The position numbers were made by a program, and so were the translations under genes. The notes beneath the pieces were generated by a model. It did no database searches. It was not told the DNA's origin and saw only the letters and a program-made list of their open reading frames with translations. Below are positions 8,183 to 17,745 of a stretch of 64,000 bases of DNA, piece by piece (position 1 is the stretch's first letter; the number at the start of each line of letters is the position of its first letter). Location: the NCBI RefSeq assembly GCF_001509795.1, contig NZ_LLZN01000037.1, positions 62,001 through 126,000 of the forward strand, given 5' to 3'. Origin of the DNA: Streptomyces sp. NRRL WC-3605. Its GTDB lineage: Bacteria > Actinomycetota > Actinomycetes > Streptomycetales > Streptomycetaceae.

Positions 8183-8901
8183 TCAGATCAGTTCGATGGT
8201 GTCGCCGAGTCGCACGCACCCCGTTCGCGTGACGGTGGCCAGTGCGTCCAGTCTCAGATCGTGGGCCTGCGCGATCACTCGGAGGATCAGTGGTGTGAGT
8301 GGGGCAGGCCCTCCTGGGCCTCGTTGGTCATCACGCATCGCTCGCTGGAGCGCACGAACCTGACGTGCAGTGCGTCGCCTATCTGTGCCGTGCTGCCGAG
8401 CCACGTGTCCTCCACGAACGGAGGTGTGCCCGGCGGTGTCCGCACCAGCAGGTTCGGCCGGAACCGGCGCTCGTCGACGGGCACGCCCGGAACGGCCGTG
8501 CGGACCCAGTCGAGGGTCGCCGTGGTGAGAAGGCTCAGCGGCAGCTGGTCGAAGTGCGAGATCGTGCCCTCGCGGGCCACTTCGACGTCGTTCCGGTCTA
8601 GGTAGCGCCGAACGAAGTCGCTGGGATCGGGTACCGGGATGCCGTCCGGGCCCAGCAGCTCGGGCACCGCGGTGACGACTCCTCCGGGGTATCGGGACCG
8701 CAGCCGCAGCAACCCCGGCATCCGCCGGAACCGGCGCGTGGCCTTGCCCGAACCGAACTTCCCCTCGGCGTCCCGCACCGCGTAGAGCCTGTCGCCAACG
8801 AGGCCCCGCGCGTCGACGGCGGCCTCACTCAACTGCTCGCCGCCGGTGGACTTGACGGGATACCGCCAGATCCGCTCGATCGTGCCGAGCGCTTTGCTCA
8901 T
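8183..8901 (-). pseudogene. MOSC domain protein, frameshifted near its C-terminus
   Basis: MOSC proteins bind molybdenum cofactor or act in sulfur transfer. From ATG 8901 (ribosome site GAAGG upstream) the frame reads IERIWRYPVKSTGGEQLSEA, the typical MOSC N-terminal beta-barrel opening, and runs to SSERCVMTNEAQEGLPHSHH before stopping at 8287. The expected last strands continue in another frame: LILRVIAQAHDLRLDALATV to a stop at 8183-8185. One base change near 8290-8300 separates the parts. Either this is a recent pseudogene or a sequencing error; the rest of the protein looks intact, including the conserved cysteine region. Confidence 0.7.
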
Positions 8902-9544
8902 GTCCGTCCCTTCAAGGACCGTCGGCATCGGGCAATCGGAGGATCCTGCACAACTGACCGACGCTGAGCGAGCGGGACCACAGACGATAGGGGTCACGCC
9001 CGAGAAGGATCAAGAATTCTGCCCGAATCCGGGCAGGGCATGGGGGTTACGGTGCGGTCCATGTGTGCTGTCGGTGCTCCGAGACGTGCATTGCCGTTGG
9101 CTTCCTGCGGGCCCGGGCCGGTCTCTTCACGGAGGGCGCGCCCCCGGCACCGAGACTTGTGACCACGTCCCCCCTTCGACCCGGCACCGTGGGAGATACC
9201 TCCGTATGCCGTCCGCCCGCTCCTTGAGCAGTTCGTGAACGACTCCGGACTGACCGCGCAGCTCACCCAGTTCGCGGCGACGCCCTGGCCCAACGGTGCC
9301 TTCGTCAGCGTGTACGCGGGGGAGGAGCGGCTGTTGTTGATCAGCTTGGTCTGGCTGCGGAGAACCCTGGGAGGGGTCATGGAGCGGCTGCAAGGCCCTG
9401 AATGAGTGATAACGGCACTGTGTCCAGCGACAGTTGCGGCTCCGAACGGCGAAGACACGAGGTTGGCGTCGTGCCAGTGCGGACGGATGAGGTCGGGTGC
9501 GCTCACCTTGGCGAGACGGGCCACCTCTTCCGGTGTCAGTCTCA
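8902..9544. other. intergenic, decayed sequence
   Basis: No intact gene is supported. A plus-strand open stretch at about 9184-9405 reads like protein (LLEQFVNDSGLTAQLTQFAA, then VSVYAGEERLLLI) but has no start codon in frame and no recognised family. The minus strand just below 9545 begins RLTPEEVARLAKVSAPDLI, also protein-like and unassigned. Confidence 0.3.
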
Positions 9545-9800
9545 ACCCGCTGCCCCGGGTGCAGGGAAAAATGATGAGGGACAGGTCCCCCGTCGACGCT
9601 CAAGGCGGCGCCCGTGGTGGCCGCTGCCCGGTCCGACGCCAGGTAGGTGGAGAGACTCGCCACTTCCCCGCGAACTTGCGTTCCTGCTCGGCGGGGTCGA
9701 CGCCCGGCTAGAGGTCGTTCCACATCGCCCGTACACCGGCGCTCAATGTCGGCCCAGGCAGCACACAGTTGACGCTCACACCGCTTCCGAGTGCGGGCCG
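9545..9800 (-). pseudogene. short-chain dehydrogenase remnant
   Basis: On the minus strand one frame reads GVSVNCVLPGPTLSAGVRAM and then a stop; another frame continues ASLSTYLASDRAAATTGAAL and SVDGG. These are the conserved C-terminal parts of an SDR (VNCVxPGPT and the final T-G-A-x-x-x-V-D-G-G). The N-terminal two thirds, including the cofactor and catalytic motifs, are missing. Confidence 0.55.
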
Positions 9801-10263
9801 CCTCGCACACCGCGCTTCCCCTGAATCGACGCCCTTATGATCCCTGGGGCCGGTCCGGTCCCAAGGACCGCTTCGCCGAGACTGTACTGATTCACAGCGG
9901 GCTCCTTGAGCGAACCGGGACAGCTAGTTGGCTCAAAATGTTCGTTTCCCGAGCTGCATCTGGCCCCTATGCGGCCTCAGTTGGCCTCTTCGGCGCCGAA
10001 TCATGGCATGACGGTCGCCCCAAAGCTGTCACGATGAGCCGACTTCAGATATCACACGGGCACGTGACAGTGGATGTTTCCCGACGAATTCAACCGGTGC
10101 CGGGTCAGGGCACTCAGGTCGGGCCTTCGGGCACGGCTCGGTGACTAGCATGGCGGCGTGCTTGACCCGGAAGGGTCGCGAGTATCGCCCACCGCCGCCC
10201 TGATCAACGGCGACCCCCAGTCGTCACCAGGACTCCTGCCGCCAAGGACCGAGGGACCCCGGA
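9801..10263. other. intergenic region upstream of the conservon
   Basis: No gene is supported. A GAGGGA ribosome site at about 10249-10255 precedes the cvnA start. No clear promoter palindrome or terminator was seen by eye. Confidence 0.4.
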
Positions 10264-11991
10264 ATGTCAGTGCCTGCCCGCCCCCGCCAGCGCCGGAGTG
10301 CGAGAGGGGCGCGCTCCTCGCCGACCGTGTTCCCTGTCGCCCTCCTCGTCACTGCCGTGAGCGCCGCGGCCGTCATCGTCGTCGCCCCGGCCGAGGCCCG
10401 CGGCTGGGTGACCGGCACCGCGGTCGTCGCCTGGGTGTGCTCGGCGCTTCTCGTCGCCGTCGCCGCCCGTCTGCTGCGCAACGCCCGTCGGGATGCCGAA
10501 TCCCGCAGCGACGAGCTGGAGATGGCCCGCAAGCACTCGATGCAGCAGGGCGCGGACACGTCGCAGCTGGTCAACGTCACTCTGCCGGGCCTCGTCCATC
10601 AGATGAAGGGCGGGACCCGGACCGCCGATGCCCTCGCTCGCCTCACGCCGCCGTCCGATCCGCACCTGCGCCAGGTGCTGGAGGTCTTCGCCACCGAGCT
10701 CGACGGGCTGGTCCGCAGAGCCGGCCACGCCGAGTCCGAACTGGACACCCTGCGCGGCGAACTGGCCCAGGGCAGCGCCGAGCTCAAGCGTCTGACCGCC
10801 GAGACGCTGCCGTCCGCCGTCGCGTTGCTGCGCGAAGGAAGTTCCGCGGACACCGTCCTGGCCAAGTTCGACTGGCCGCGCAGTCCGCTGCTGCGCGACC
10901 CCGCCGAGTGGTTCGTGCGCGAACTCGCCTACAGCGAACGCCGTTCGGCCGCCGCGCAGGCAGCGTCCGCCAAGGCTCTGAGCCGGGTGCAGGCCAAGAC
11001 CGTCGGCATGCTCGCCGACCTGCGCGACATGCAGGAGCGGCACGGTGAGGACGTCTTCGGCGACCTGCTGCGCCTGGACCACAGCACCTCGCAGTTGGGC
11101 CTGATGACCGACCGGCTGGCCCTCCTGATGGGCGGCCGTTCCAGCCGCGTCTGGAACAAGCCGATCGTGGTCGAGAGCGTTCTGCGCGGCGCGGTCGGCC
11201 GGATCGCCGCCTACCGGCGGGTGCGCCTGCACAACTCCAGCAAGGCCGCCATCTCGGGCTTCGCCGCCGAGGGCGTGATGCACCTGCTGGCCGAACTCAT
11301 GGACAACGCTGCCAATTTCTCGCCGCCCATCGACGAGGTCCACGTGTACGTGGAGGAGCGCAGCGCCGGACTTGTCGTCACGATCGAGGACAGCGGCCTG
11401 AAGATGTCCGACGCCGCCATGCACCGCGCGGAGGAGGCCGTCGCGGGCCGGGTGACCGACCTGGCCTCGCTGCAGGGCACCCGGCTGGGCCTGGCGGTCG
11501 TGGGACGGGTCGCCACCAAGTACGGCATCAGCGTCAACTACCGCCCCTCCTCCCGCGGCGGCACCGGCGTCGTCGTCCTCCTGCCGCCTCAACTGATGGC
11601 CCAGCAGCGCGAGCCCGTCGCCCCGGCGAGTCCCCGCCGCGGTCGGGAAGCGGCAGCCTCCGCGCCGGTCCCCGCCCCCGGACCGGCCCCGGCCACGGAG
11701 AGGCCGCTGCCGGTCCGCTCCCGATCAGCCGACACGGACACCGCCGCGACCGGCTCTCGTGGGCGCGGCCCGGCCACTCCGGGGGGCCTGCCCGTGCGGG
11801 CCCCCGGCCGCACCATGGCCGAGGCCGAGCGGGGACGCCCCCGGCCGGCCGCCGACACGTCCCCCGCTCAGCAGGGGGAGCCGGGCCCGGCCCGCGACGC
11901 GGGAAGCCGCTTCGGCGCCTTCCACCGCGGTCGGCACGGCACCGGGGAGGCCGGTGCCGAGGACCCGCGCGAGGCGTCGCCCGACGAGTAG
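10264..11991 (+). CDS. cvnA: CvnA-type sensor histidine-kinase-like protein of a conservon
   Basis: A 575-residue membrane sensor. Two membrane helices lie at about residues 22-42 and 48-70, followed by a long helical linker and an HATPase_c domain with ELMDNAANFSPP (about 344-355), ED-SGL and a GLAVVGRVATKYG segment near 408. A proline/arginine-rich disordered tail of about 130 residues ends the protein. No obvious phosphoacceptor H-box precedes the ATPase domain, which is usual for conservon CvnA proteins. In Streptomyces conservons, CvnA works with CvnB, C and D at the membrane in a G-protein-like complex controlling development or secondary metabolism. It heads the five-gene set here; cvnB starts 84 bp downstream. 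Confidence 0.9.
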   Translation: MSVPARPRQRRSARGARSSPTVFPVALLVTAVSAAAVIVVAPAEARGWVTGTAVVAWVCSALLVAVAARLLRNARRDAESRSDELEMARKHSMQQGADTSQLVNVTLPGLVHQMKGGTRTADALARLTPPSDPHLRQVLEVFATELDGLVRRAGHAESELDTLRGELAQGSAELKRLTAETLPSAVALLREGSSADTVLAKFDWPRSPLLRDPAEWFVRELAYSERRSAAAQAASAKALSRVQAKTVGMLADLRDMQERHGEDVFGDLLRLDHSTSQLGLMTDRLALLMGGRSSRVWNKPIVVESVLRGAVGRIAAYRRVRLHNSSKAAISGFAAEGVMHLLAELMDNAANFSPPIDEVHVYVEERSAGLVVTIEDSGLKMSDAAMHRAEEAVAGRVTDLASLQGTRLGLAVVGRVATKYGISVNYRPSSRGGTGVVVLLPPQLMAQQREPVAPASPRRGREAAASAPVPAPGPAPATERPLPVRSRSADTDTAATGSRGRGPATPGGLPVRAPGRTMAEAERGRPRPAADTSPAQQGEPGPARDAGSRFGAFHRGRHGTGEAGAEDPREASPDE

Positions 11992-12075
11992 ATCGCGCAC
12001 CCCAGCCCATCGGGCTCCCCCGCCCACCACTCCCGTACTGATCGCCCCCCTCGTTGGATTGGAGGTACGGGCCGG

Positions 12076-12531
12076 GTGACCCGCGAACGGTCGCACCCCG
12101 CCCCACCCACCATGGAGACCACTGACACCAGCCTGAGCTGGCTCCTGACGAACCTCATGGAGCGCACGCCGGGCACGCGCCACGCCCTCGTCCTGTCCCG
12201 TGACGGACTGAAGCTGTGCTGGACGGAGCACATGACGCTCGACCAGGCCGACCAACTGGCCGCCATCTGTTCCGGAATCCAGGCGCTGTCCCAGGGCGCC
12301 TCAGTGGAGTTCGGCGACGGAACGGGCGGCGTGCGGCACGCCATGACCGAGTTCCACGGTGGCCTGCTGTTCATCGTGGAGGCCGGTGACGGCGCCCACC
12401 TGGCGGTCATCGCCGACGAGAGCGCCGACCCGGGCGTGGTGGGCCACCAGATGACCGAACTGGTCCAGCAGATCGGCGACCACCTGCGGGCCGAGCCCCG
12501 CACTCCCGCCACCAGGGGTGCGACCACGTGA
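12076..12531 (+). CDS. cvnB: CvnB roadblock/LC7 domain protein
   Basis: A 151-residue protein with a roadblock/LC7 fold (about residues 18-135: SWLLTNLMERTPGTRHALVL, then a hydrophobic core ending GAHLAVIADESADPG). Roadblock proteins act as GTPase-activating or scaffolding partners of small GTPases, here of CvnD. The GTG start has a perfect GGAGGT site at 12061-12066, nine bases upstream. The stop overlaps the cvnC start by four bases. Confidence 0.9.
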   Translation: MTRERSHPAPPTMETTDTSLSWLLTNLMERTPGTRHALVLSRDGLKLCWTEHMTLDQADQLAAICSGIQALSQGASVEFGDGTGGVRHAMTEFHGGLLFIVEAGDGAHLAVIADESADPGVVGHQMTELVQQIGDHLRAEPRTPATRGATT

Positions 12532-12884
12532 TCCGCAAACCCGTGGACGTCGGTGATCCCGACCGGCTCTACATGGTCACGGGTGGGCGCAGCGAGGCCG
12601 ACGACTTCTTCGACCTGGTGACGCTGGTCGTCAGCGAGAGCGAGCCCGCCTCCGGGATGCAGTCCGAACACGTCCGCATCCTGGAGATGTGCCGGCATCC
12701 CACGGCCGTGGTCGAGATCTCGGCCGAGCTGGCGCTGCCCGTCACCGTGGTGCGGATCCTGCTCGGCGACCTGCACGACATGGGCAAGGTCAGCGCCCGC
12801 CATCCCCGCGCCGCCGCATCCGTCGCCGGCCTCCCCGAAACCGCCCTGCTCCAGGAGGTCCTCCATGGGCTCCGTAACCTCTGA
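12528..12884 (+). CDS. cvnC: CvnC, DUF742 protein
   Basis: A 118-residue DUF742 protein. It begins VIRKPVDVGDPDRLYMVTGG and has a winged-helix-like core (ILEMCRHPTAVVEISAELAL, then VVRILLGDLHDMGKV) typical of the third conservon component. Its role is thought to be structural in the CvnABCD complex. The GTG start overlaps cvnB by four bases, and its end overlaps cvnD by 20 bases. Confidence 0.9.
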   Translation: MIRKPVDVGDPDRLYMVTGGRSEADDFFDLVTLVVSESEPASGMQSEHVRILEMCRHPTAVVEISAELALPVTVVRILLGDLHDMGKVSARHPRAAASVAGLPETALLQEVLHGLRNL

Positions 12885-13482
12885 GCTGCCTTCTCAGCGC
12901 ACGCCGCTGGCCGATGCCGCCGAGACCGGCCTGAAGATCGTCGTCGTAGGCGGTTTCGGTGTCGGAAAGACCACCATGGTGCGCTCGGTGAGCGAGATCC
13001 GGCCCCTGAACACCGAGGAGGTGATGACGCAGGCCGGGTACGGCATCGACGAGACCAAAGGCGTGGAGAACAAGAACACCACCACCGTGGCCTTCGACTT
13101 CGGGCGCATCAGTCTCAGTCAGCGCATGGTGTTGTACCTGTTCGGCGCCCCCGGCCAGGAGCGCTTCTGGTTCCTGTGGGACCGCCTGTTCTCCGGCACG
13201 CTGGGCGCCGTGGTGCTGGTCGACACCCGCCGCATGGAGGACTCCTGGTACGCGATAGACCGGCTCGAGCACCACGGCACGCCGTTCGTGGTGGCCGTCA
13301 ACCGCTTCGACGGCGACGACGCCCGCTTCTCGCTCGAAGAGATCCGCCAAGCGCTCGCCCTGGGCGAGCACGTACCGATGGTCGACTGCGACGCCCGGCT
13401 CAGATCGTCCTGCAAAGAGGTCCTCATCACCCTGGTGAACCACCTGTACGCGCTGGCACTGTCCCAGGAGAGCACAGCATGA
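12865..13482 (+). CDS. cvnD: CvnD small GTP-binding protein
   Basis: A 205-residue Ras-like GTPase. The P-loop GGFGVGKTT lies at residues 29-37. The G3 region reads APGQERF in place of the canonical DxxGQ, and G4 reads NRFDGD. These replacements are normal in this actinobacterial family. The ATG lies inside the end of cvnC with an AGGAGG site just upstream. It should cycle between GTP and GDP at the membrane with CvnA-C. The stop overlaps the P450 start (ATGA). Confidence 0.9.
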   Translation: MGSVTSELPSQRTPLADAAETGLKIVVVGGFGVGKTTMVRSVSEIRPLNTEEVMTQAGYGIDETKGVENKNTTTVAFDFGRISLSQRMVLYLFGAPGQERFWFLWDRLFSGTLGAVVLVDTRRMEDSWYAIDRLEHHGTPFVVAVNRFDGDDARFSLEEIRQALALGEHVPMVDCDARLRSSCKEVLITLVNHLYALALSQESTA

Positions 13483-14744
13483 GCGACACCGACGGCTCCG
13501 CTCCCGGGGCCACTCCTCCGCCCGGCTGTCCGGCCCACTCCTCGGCCGTGCACCTGGGCGGCCTGGAGTACCAGCAGACGCCCGCCCAGTTGTACCGCGC
13601 CCTGCGGCGCGAACACGGTGCCGTCGCGCCGGTGCTGCTCGACAACGACATCCCCGCCTGGCTCGTGCTCGGCTATCCCGAGGTCACCTTCGTCACGAGC
13701 CACGACGAACTGTTCGCCCGGGACTCCAGGCGCTGGAACCAGTGGCCGAACATCCCGCCGGACTGGCCCCTGATGCCCTTCGTCGGCTACCAGCCCTCCG
13801 TCCTGTTCACCGAGGGTGCCGAACACCAGCGCCGCGCCGGGGTGATCACCCAGGCACTGGAGGGTGTCGACCAGTTCGAACTGGCCCGCGAATGCCAGCT
13901 GATCGCCGAGCAGCTCATCGCCGGCTTCTCCGGCAGGGGCCACGCCGAGCTGATGGGCACGTACGCCCACGCGCTGCCGGCGCGCGCCGTGCTGTGGATG
14001 TGCGGTATGACGCAGGGCAGCGCGGACACCGAGCAACTCGTCGAGGACCTTCGCATCTCACTCGACGCCGGTGAGGGCGAGGACCCCGTGGCCGCCTACG
14101 GGCGTGTCGGTGCGCGCATCATGCAGCTGGTGAAGGAGAAGCGGGACCGGCCCGGCCCCGACGTCACCTCGCGGATGCTGCTGGATCCGGCCGGGCTCAC
14201 CGACGAGGAGATCGTCCAGGACCTGATCTCCGTCATCGCCGCCGCGCAGCAGCCCACTGCCAACTGGATCTGCAACACCCTGCGTCTGCTGCTCACCGAC
14301 GAGCGCTTCGCGGTCAACGTCTCCGGCGGCCGGGTCAGCGTCGGCGACGCCCTCAACGAGGTGCTGTGGCTGGACACACCCACCCAGAACTTCATCGGCC
14401 GCTGGGCCGTGCGTGACACCCAGCTGGGGGGCCGGCTCATCCGCGAGGGCGACTGCCTCGTGCTGGGCCTCGCCGCCGCCAACACCGACCCGCAGATCTG
14501 GCCGGACTCCCATGTCGGTGCGGAGAACTCCGCCCACCTGTCCTTCAGCAACGGCGAACACCGCTGCCCCTACCCAGCCCCCCTCCTGGCGGACGTGATG
14601 GCGCGGACGGCCGTCGAGACGCTCATGGAGCATCTGCCCGACCTTGTGCTGAGTGTCGAGCCGGAGGAGCTGGCCTGGCGCCCGTCCATCTGGATGCGCG
14701 GACTGAAGTCCCTGCCCGTGGAGTTCACCCCGGCCGCACACTAG
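13479..14744 (+). CDS. cvnE: conservon cytochrome P450 (CYP157-like) lacking the ExxR motif
   Basis: This 421-residue P450 is the fifth conservon gene, overlapping cvnD by four bases. The haem-ligand motif is present (FSNGEHRCPYP, C363). The K-helix position that should read ExxR instead reads E294-V-L-W297 (NEVLWLDTP), so the arginine of the usual E-R-R triad is absent. The I-helix region reads AAAQQPTANW rather than AGxET. Loss of ExxR is known in CYP157 enzymes, which in S. coelicolor lie in conservons, so I infer membership of that family. The protein may turn over a small molecule or act as a redox or ligand sensor for the CvnABCD complex. Confidence 0.85.
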   Translation: MSDTDGSAPGATPPPGCPAHSSAVHLGGLEYQQTPAQLYRALRREHGAVAPVLLDNDIPAWLVLGYPEVTFVTSHDELFARDSRRWNQWPNIPPDWPLMPFVGYQPSVLFTEGAEHQRRAGVITQALEGVDQFELARECQLIAEQLIAGFSGRGHAELMGTYAHALPARAVLWMCGMTQGSADTEQLVEDLRISLDAGEGEDPVAAYGRVGARIMQLVKEKRDRPGPDVTSRMLLDPAGLTDEEIVQDLISVIAAAQQPTANWICNTLRLLLTDERFAVNVSGGRVSVGDALNEVLWLDTPTQNFIGRWAVRDTQLGGRLIREGDCLVLGLAAANTDPQIWPDSHVGAENSAHLSFSNGEHRCPYPAPLLADVMARTAVETLMEHLPDLVLSVEPEELAWRPSIWMRGLKSLPVEFTPAAH

Positions 14745-14777
14745 GCAGGCCGCTCACCCGTCCGGTCCGGCCGCCGC

Positions 14778-14807
14778 TCCGGTGCCTGCGAGATCGCGGG
14801 CACCGGA
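14778..14807. terminator. bidirectional stem-loop terminator
   Basis: TCCGGTGCC at 14778-14786 pairs with GGCACCGGA at 14799-14807; inner bases GCGA and TCGC extend the stem. It lies between the converging P450 genes. There is no clear U-run, as is common in Streptomyces. Confidence 0.6.
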
Positions 14808-14877
14808 AGTCCCCGGCGTACGGCGGCCCTGGCGGCGGGCACCGCAGCCCTGGGAACGAGGCGCCGGCCGGGTGGAA

Positions 14878-16104
14878 TCAGGTGGTGACCGGCGTGAAGC
14901 GCACCGGCAGCGACTGCGGGCCACGGGTGAAGACGCCTTGCTCCACCGGGTCGAACCCGTCGGCGAGCCGCAGATCGGGCATGGCGTCCAGCAGCTGGTC
15001 GACCCCGATCTCCACCTCGGCCTTGGCCAGCAGGGCGCCGACACAGAAGTGCCGGCCGAGTGCGAAGGCGAGATGGTCGGCGGCGGCGGAGAACGCCGAG
15101 GTCGTGCTGAGGTCGTCGCGGAAGATGTCGAAACGGTCGGGCTCGCGGTAGCGTCGCTCGTCCCGGTTGGCGGCACCGATCAGGCAGGTCACCGTGGCCC
15201 CGGCCGGGATGGTCCCGCCGCTGACCTCGACGTCCACGGCCGACTGGCGCATGATCATGTGGACCGGCGGGGTGTAGCGAAGCGTCTCGGCGAACGCCGA
15301 CGGAATCAGGCTCCGGTCCTCCCTGACCGCTGCCAGCTGCTCGGGATGCGCCAGCAGGTTGGCCAGGATGCTGGCGATCGCCTTGTCCGTGGTCTCGCCT
15401 CCGGCGGCGAGCAGCAGACTGCAGAACGCCTTGATGTCCTCGTCGCTCATCCGGACACCGTCCACCTCGGCGGCGCACAGCGCCGACAGCAGGTCGTCGC
15501 CCGGCTTCTCGCGCCGCTCCTGGATGATCGGGATCATGTACTCGGCGAACTCGACCCGGGTCCGTTCCCCCGCGGCCGTTACCTCCGGGTCGCCCGAGAG
15601 GTTGCCGAGGAAGGCGATCACGGCCGTGTACCACCCGTGGAAGCGGGCGTGGTCGGCCTTGTCCAGCCCGAGCATGTCGGCGATGACGTTGACCGGAAAT
15701 CGAGTTGCGTAGTCGCTGACGATGTCGGCGGACCCGGAGTCGCGGAAGGCGTCTATGAGTTCGCGGGAGTTGCGCTCGATGACCGGCAGGAACTTCTCCT
15801 GGAGGTCGCTGCCCCGGAAGGCGGGGGCCACGAGGGCCCGGCGCACCGCGTGCTCACGCCCGCTCATCTGCAGGATCGTCTTGCCGTGTACCGGCTCCAG
15901 CTGCCAGTTGTAGTTGTCCGTGGTGAACTCGGACTTCTTGTCCTTGAAGACGCGCTCGACGTCGTCGTAGCGGGAGAGGATGTAGCTCTGGGTCGCCTCG
16001 TGCCAGATCAAGGGCTCCTTCTCCCGCATCACCGCGTAGGCGGGGTAGGGATCCGCCGCGAACGCGGGGGAGAGGATGTCGAGAGGCTGCGGGGCAGCGG
16101 ACAC
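14878..16104 (-). CDS. cytochrome P450, canonical
   Basis: A 408-residue soluble bacterial P450. The oxygen-activation I-helix reads LLAAGGETT, the ExxR motif reads E-T-L-R (AETLRYTPPV), and the haem loop reads FALGRHFCVG with C354 as thiolate ligand. All catalytic elements are intact, unlike the convergent conservon P450. The GTG start at 16104 has an AAGGAG site. It needs ferredoxin and reductase partners, none of which are adjacent. It faces cvnE across a 133-bp gap with a terminator, so it is a separate transcript. The substrate is unknown. Confidence 0.9.
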   Translation of the reverse strand: MSAAPQPLDILSPAFAADPYPAYAVMREKEPLIWHEATQSYILSRYDDVERVFKDKKSEFTTDNYNWQLEPVHGKTILQMSGREHAVRRALVAPAFRGSDLQEKFLPVIERNSRELIDAFRDSGSADIVSDYATRFPVNVIADMLGLDKADHARFHGWYTAVIAFLGNLSGDPEVTAAGERTRVEFAEYMIPIIQERREKPGDDLLSALCAAEVDGVRMSDEDIKAFCSLLLAAGGETTDKAIASILANLLAHPEQLAAVREDRSLIPSAFAETLRYTPPVHMIMRQSAVDVEVSGGTIPAGATVTCLIGAANRDERRYREPDRFDIFRDDLSTTSAFSAAADHLAFALGRHFCVGALLAKAEVEIGVDQLLDAMPDLRLADGFDPVEQGVFTRGPQSLPVRFTPVTT

Positions 16105-16953
16105 GGGACTCCTTGAGGTAGACGCTTGTGCTCCCGGGTCACACTATTGATCTTTCAATGTCTCAAACAGTCGAGCCTTGGCCGAAGTTGATGGAGCGTG
16201 TGGCTGTTCTCGGCCCAGGGAGAGCTCGTCTGAAGGCCGGGAGTGGACCACCACGGCCCCGAGGCCGTCCTCTGCCGCGTGGACGAAGACGCTGCCGTCG
16301 TCGGCGACGACTGCCGAACGGTGCGGCACGACCCGTGGTCCGCGGACACGCGGCTCCCCGTCGTCCGGGCATCGCGCCACCGGGGCCGTCGTGAGTCCGC
16401 GCACCGCCGCCGAACCCCCGGCCGAGACCAGGGGGCGGCCCTCTCCGCCACCGCTTCCATACCGACCGGGGGGGCGTCGGTCTCCCAGGCGGCAGTCGTC
16501 CTCGAGGGACGGCCGGAGCGAAGAGTGCGCGGGCCGCCACCACCGCCGACGTGCGGAGGGTCGAGCAGGCGATCCAGCGCGCCGGCGAAACGGCCCGCGG
16601 TCACCGGCACCGCCATCAGCGTCGAACAGCTCGATCTGTGCCCGCCCACGGAGGTGACCGACCTCTCGGCATGCTGGTTCCCGTCGGTGCAGCCGACCAC
16701 ACCCTTCAGGAAGGGCTCGACCTCACCAGCGTCCCCCAGCGCGTCGCCCTGCTGGCCCCTCCCGTGGCGAAGCTCGGCGACGCCACCGACACACCGCCCT
16801 GACCAGCCTCACCGGCGCCTCGCGGTGGGTGCCTGGGACTTCGCCGCATGCGTCCGCCCGCTTGCGGACACCTCCTGGGTTCGGAGGCTGGTGCCGTGAG
16901 TCTCGTCGATGACGCCCGTGCTGTCGGTCTCACGGATACCGAAGGGATGGCGA
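16105..16953. other. 850-bp region without a supported gene
   Basis: Long open frames exist on both strands, but all read as low-complexity Arg/Pro/Ser-rich shadow sequence. A stretch at about 16550-16800 has somewhat protein-like composition in two plus frames but no recognised family or start. It presumably holds the promoter of the P450 at its left end and old decayed coding sequence. Confidence 0.35.
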
Positions 16954-17745
16954 TCAGGTCCCGATCAACGACGTCCACGTTTCGGCCGTGCGGAACCCGA
17001 GGCTCTCGAAGAGACCTGCTGCCTCATCGGTGGCGTGGAGGTAGGCCGTGTGTGCGCCAGAGGCCCTGCCGTCCTGCAGAATCCTTTCGACCATGACTCG
17101 GGCGTGTCCCCTTCTCCGGTGCTGCGGTGTCGTGGCGACGTTGATGACACCGAGGTGGCCATCTACCACGACCCCCAGGCCCGCGGCTACGGCGACCCCG
17201 TCCACCTCGGCCATGTAGGCGGTGATCCCCTGCGCGTCCAGAACAGCCGGCGTGTACAGACTGGAGATGATCACCGCAGGCGCGCCGAACCCTGCGGCCA
17301 GCACCTCGGCGAAGCCGCTGTACTCGTCACCGCTCAGAGCACGTACCCGCACCGGGCCGGTCTTTGGCGGGAGCGCCGAGGCGTCCTGCAGAGGCAGCAC
17401 CATGAAGGGCTGCTCGGACCTGCCGGTGAGCCCGTACTCGGTTGCCGTGCGGGTCATCGCCTCGTCCGGGCCGCCGCGCAAGCGGATACTCCAGGGAAAG
17501 CCGCCGCGGCCTGCCTCCGCTGCCGCCACGGCGGCCAGTTCTGCGATCTCCTCCGCGTCGGGCTTCTTCAGCGTGCTCATCACGACGTTGAGAGCGGGTA
17601 TCTGCGAGCGGGTGAGGGCGAGGAGAGTGCCCTGGGAGCCGCTGCGCCCGGTGGCGCCGGGCACGACGCTCACCAGCCGCTCCATGGCCGACCCGAAAGC
17701 GTACGCTGCCGCATCGGCCTGGGAAGCGAGAGACGTGTGATCCAT
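16954..17745 (-). CDS. GNAT family N-acetyltransferase
   Basis: A 263-residue protein. The C-terminal GNAT domain shows the acetyl-CoA pyrophosphate-binding motif QHRRRGHA preceded by the beta-strand GVINVATTP, and ends with the usual GF-R motif (FESLGFRTAETW). The N-terminal 120 residues form a second, less conserved half. The ATG at 17745 has a GTGGAG site. It is followed on the same strand, upstream in transcription, by a second GNAT gene (18037-18879). The substrate is unknown. Confidence 0.8.
   Translation of the reverse strand: MDHTSLASQADAAAYAFGSAMERLVSVVPGATGRSGSQGTLLALTRSQIPALNVVMSTLKKPDAEEIAELAAVAAAEAGRGGFPWSIRLRGGPDEAMTRTATEYGLTGRSEQPFMVLPLQDASALPPKTGPVRVRALSGDEYSGFAEVLAAGFGAPAVIISSLYTPAVLDAQGITAYMAEVDGVAVAAGLGVVVDGHLGVINVATTPQHRRRGHARVMVERILQDGRASGAHTAYLHATDEAAGLFESLGFRTAETWTSLIGT

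Noticed and set aside
10264..16104. Antibiotic biosynthetic cluster based on two P450 genes
   Set aside because: The first P450 belongs to a conservon and there are no polyketide, peptide or terpene synthases nearby.
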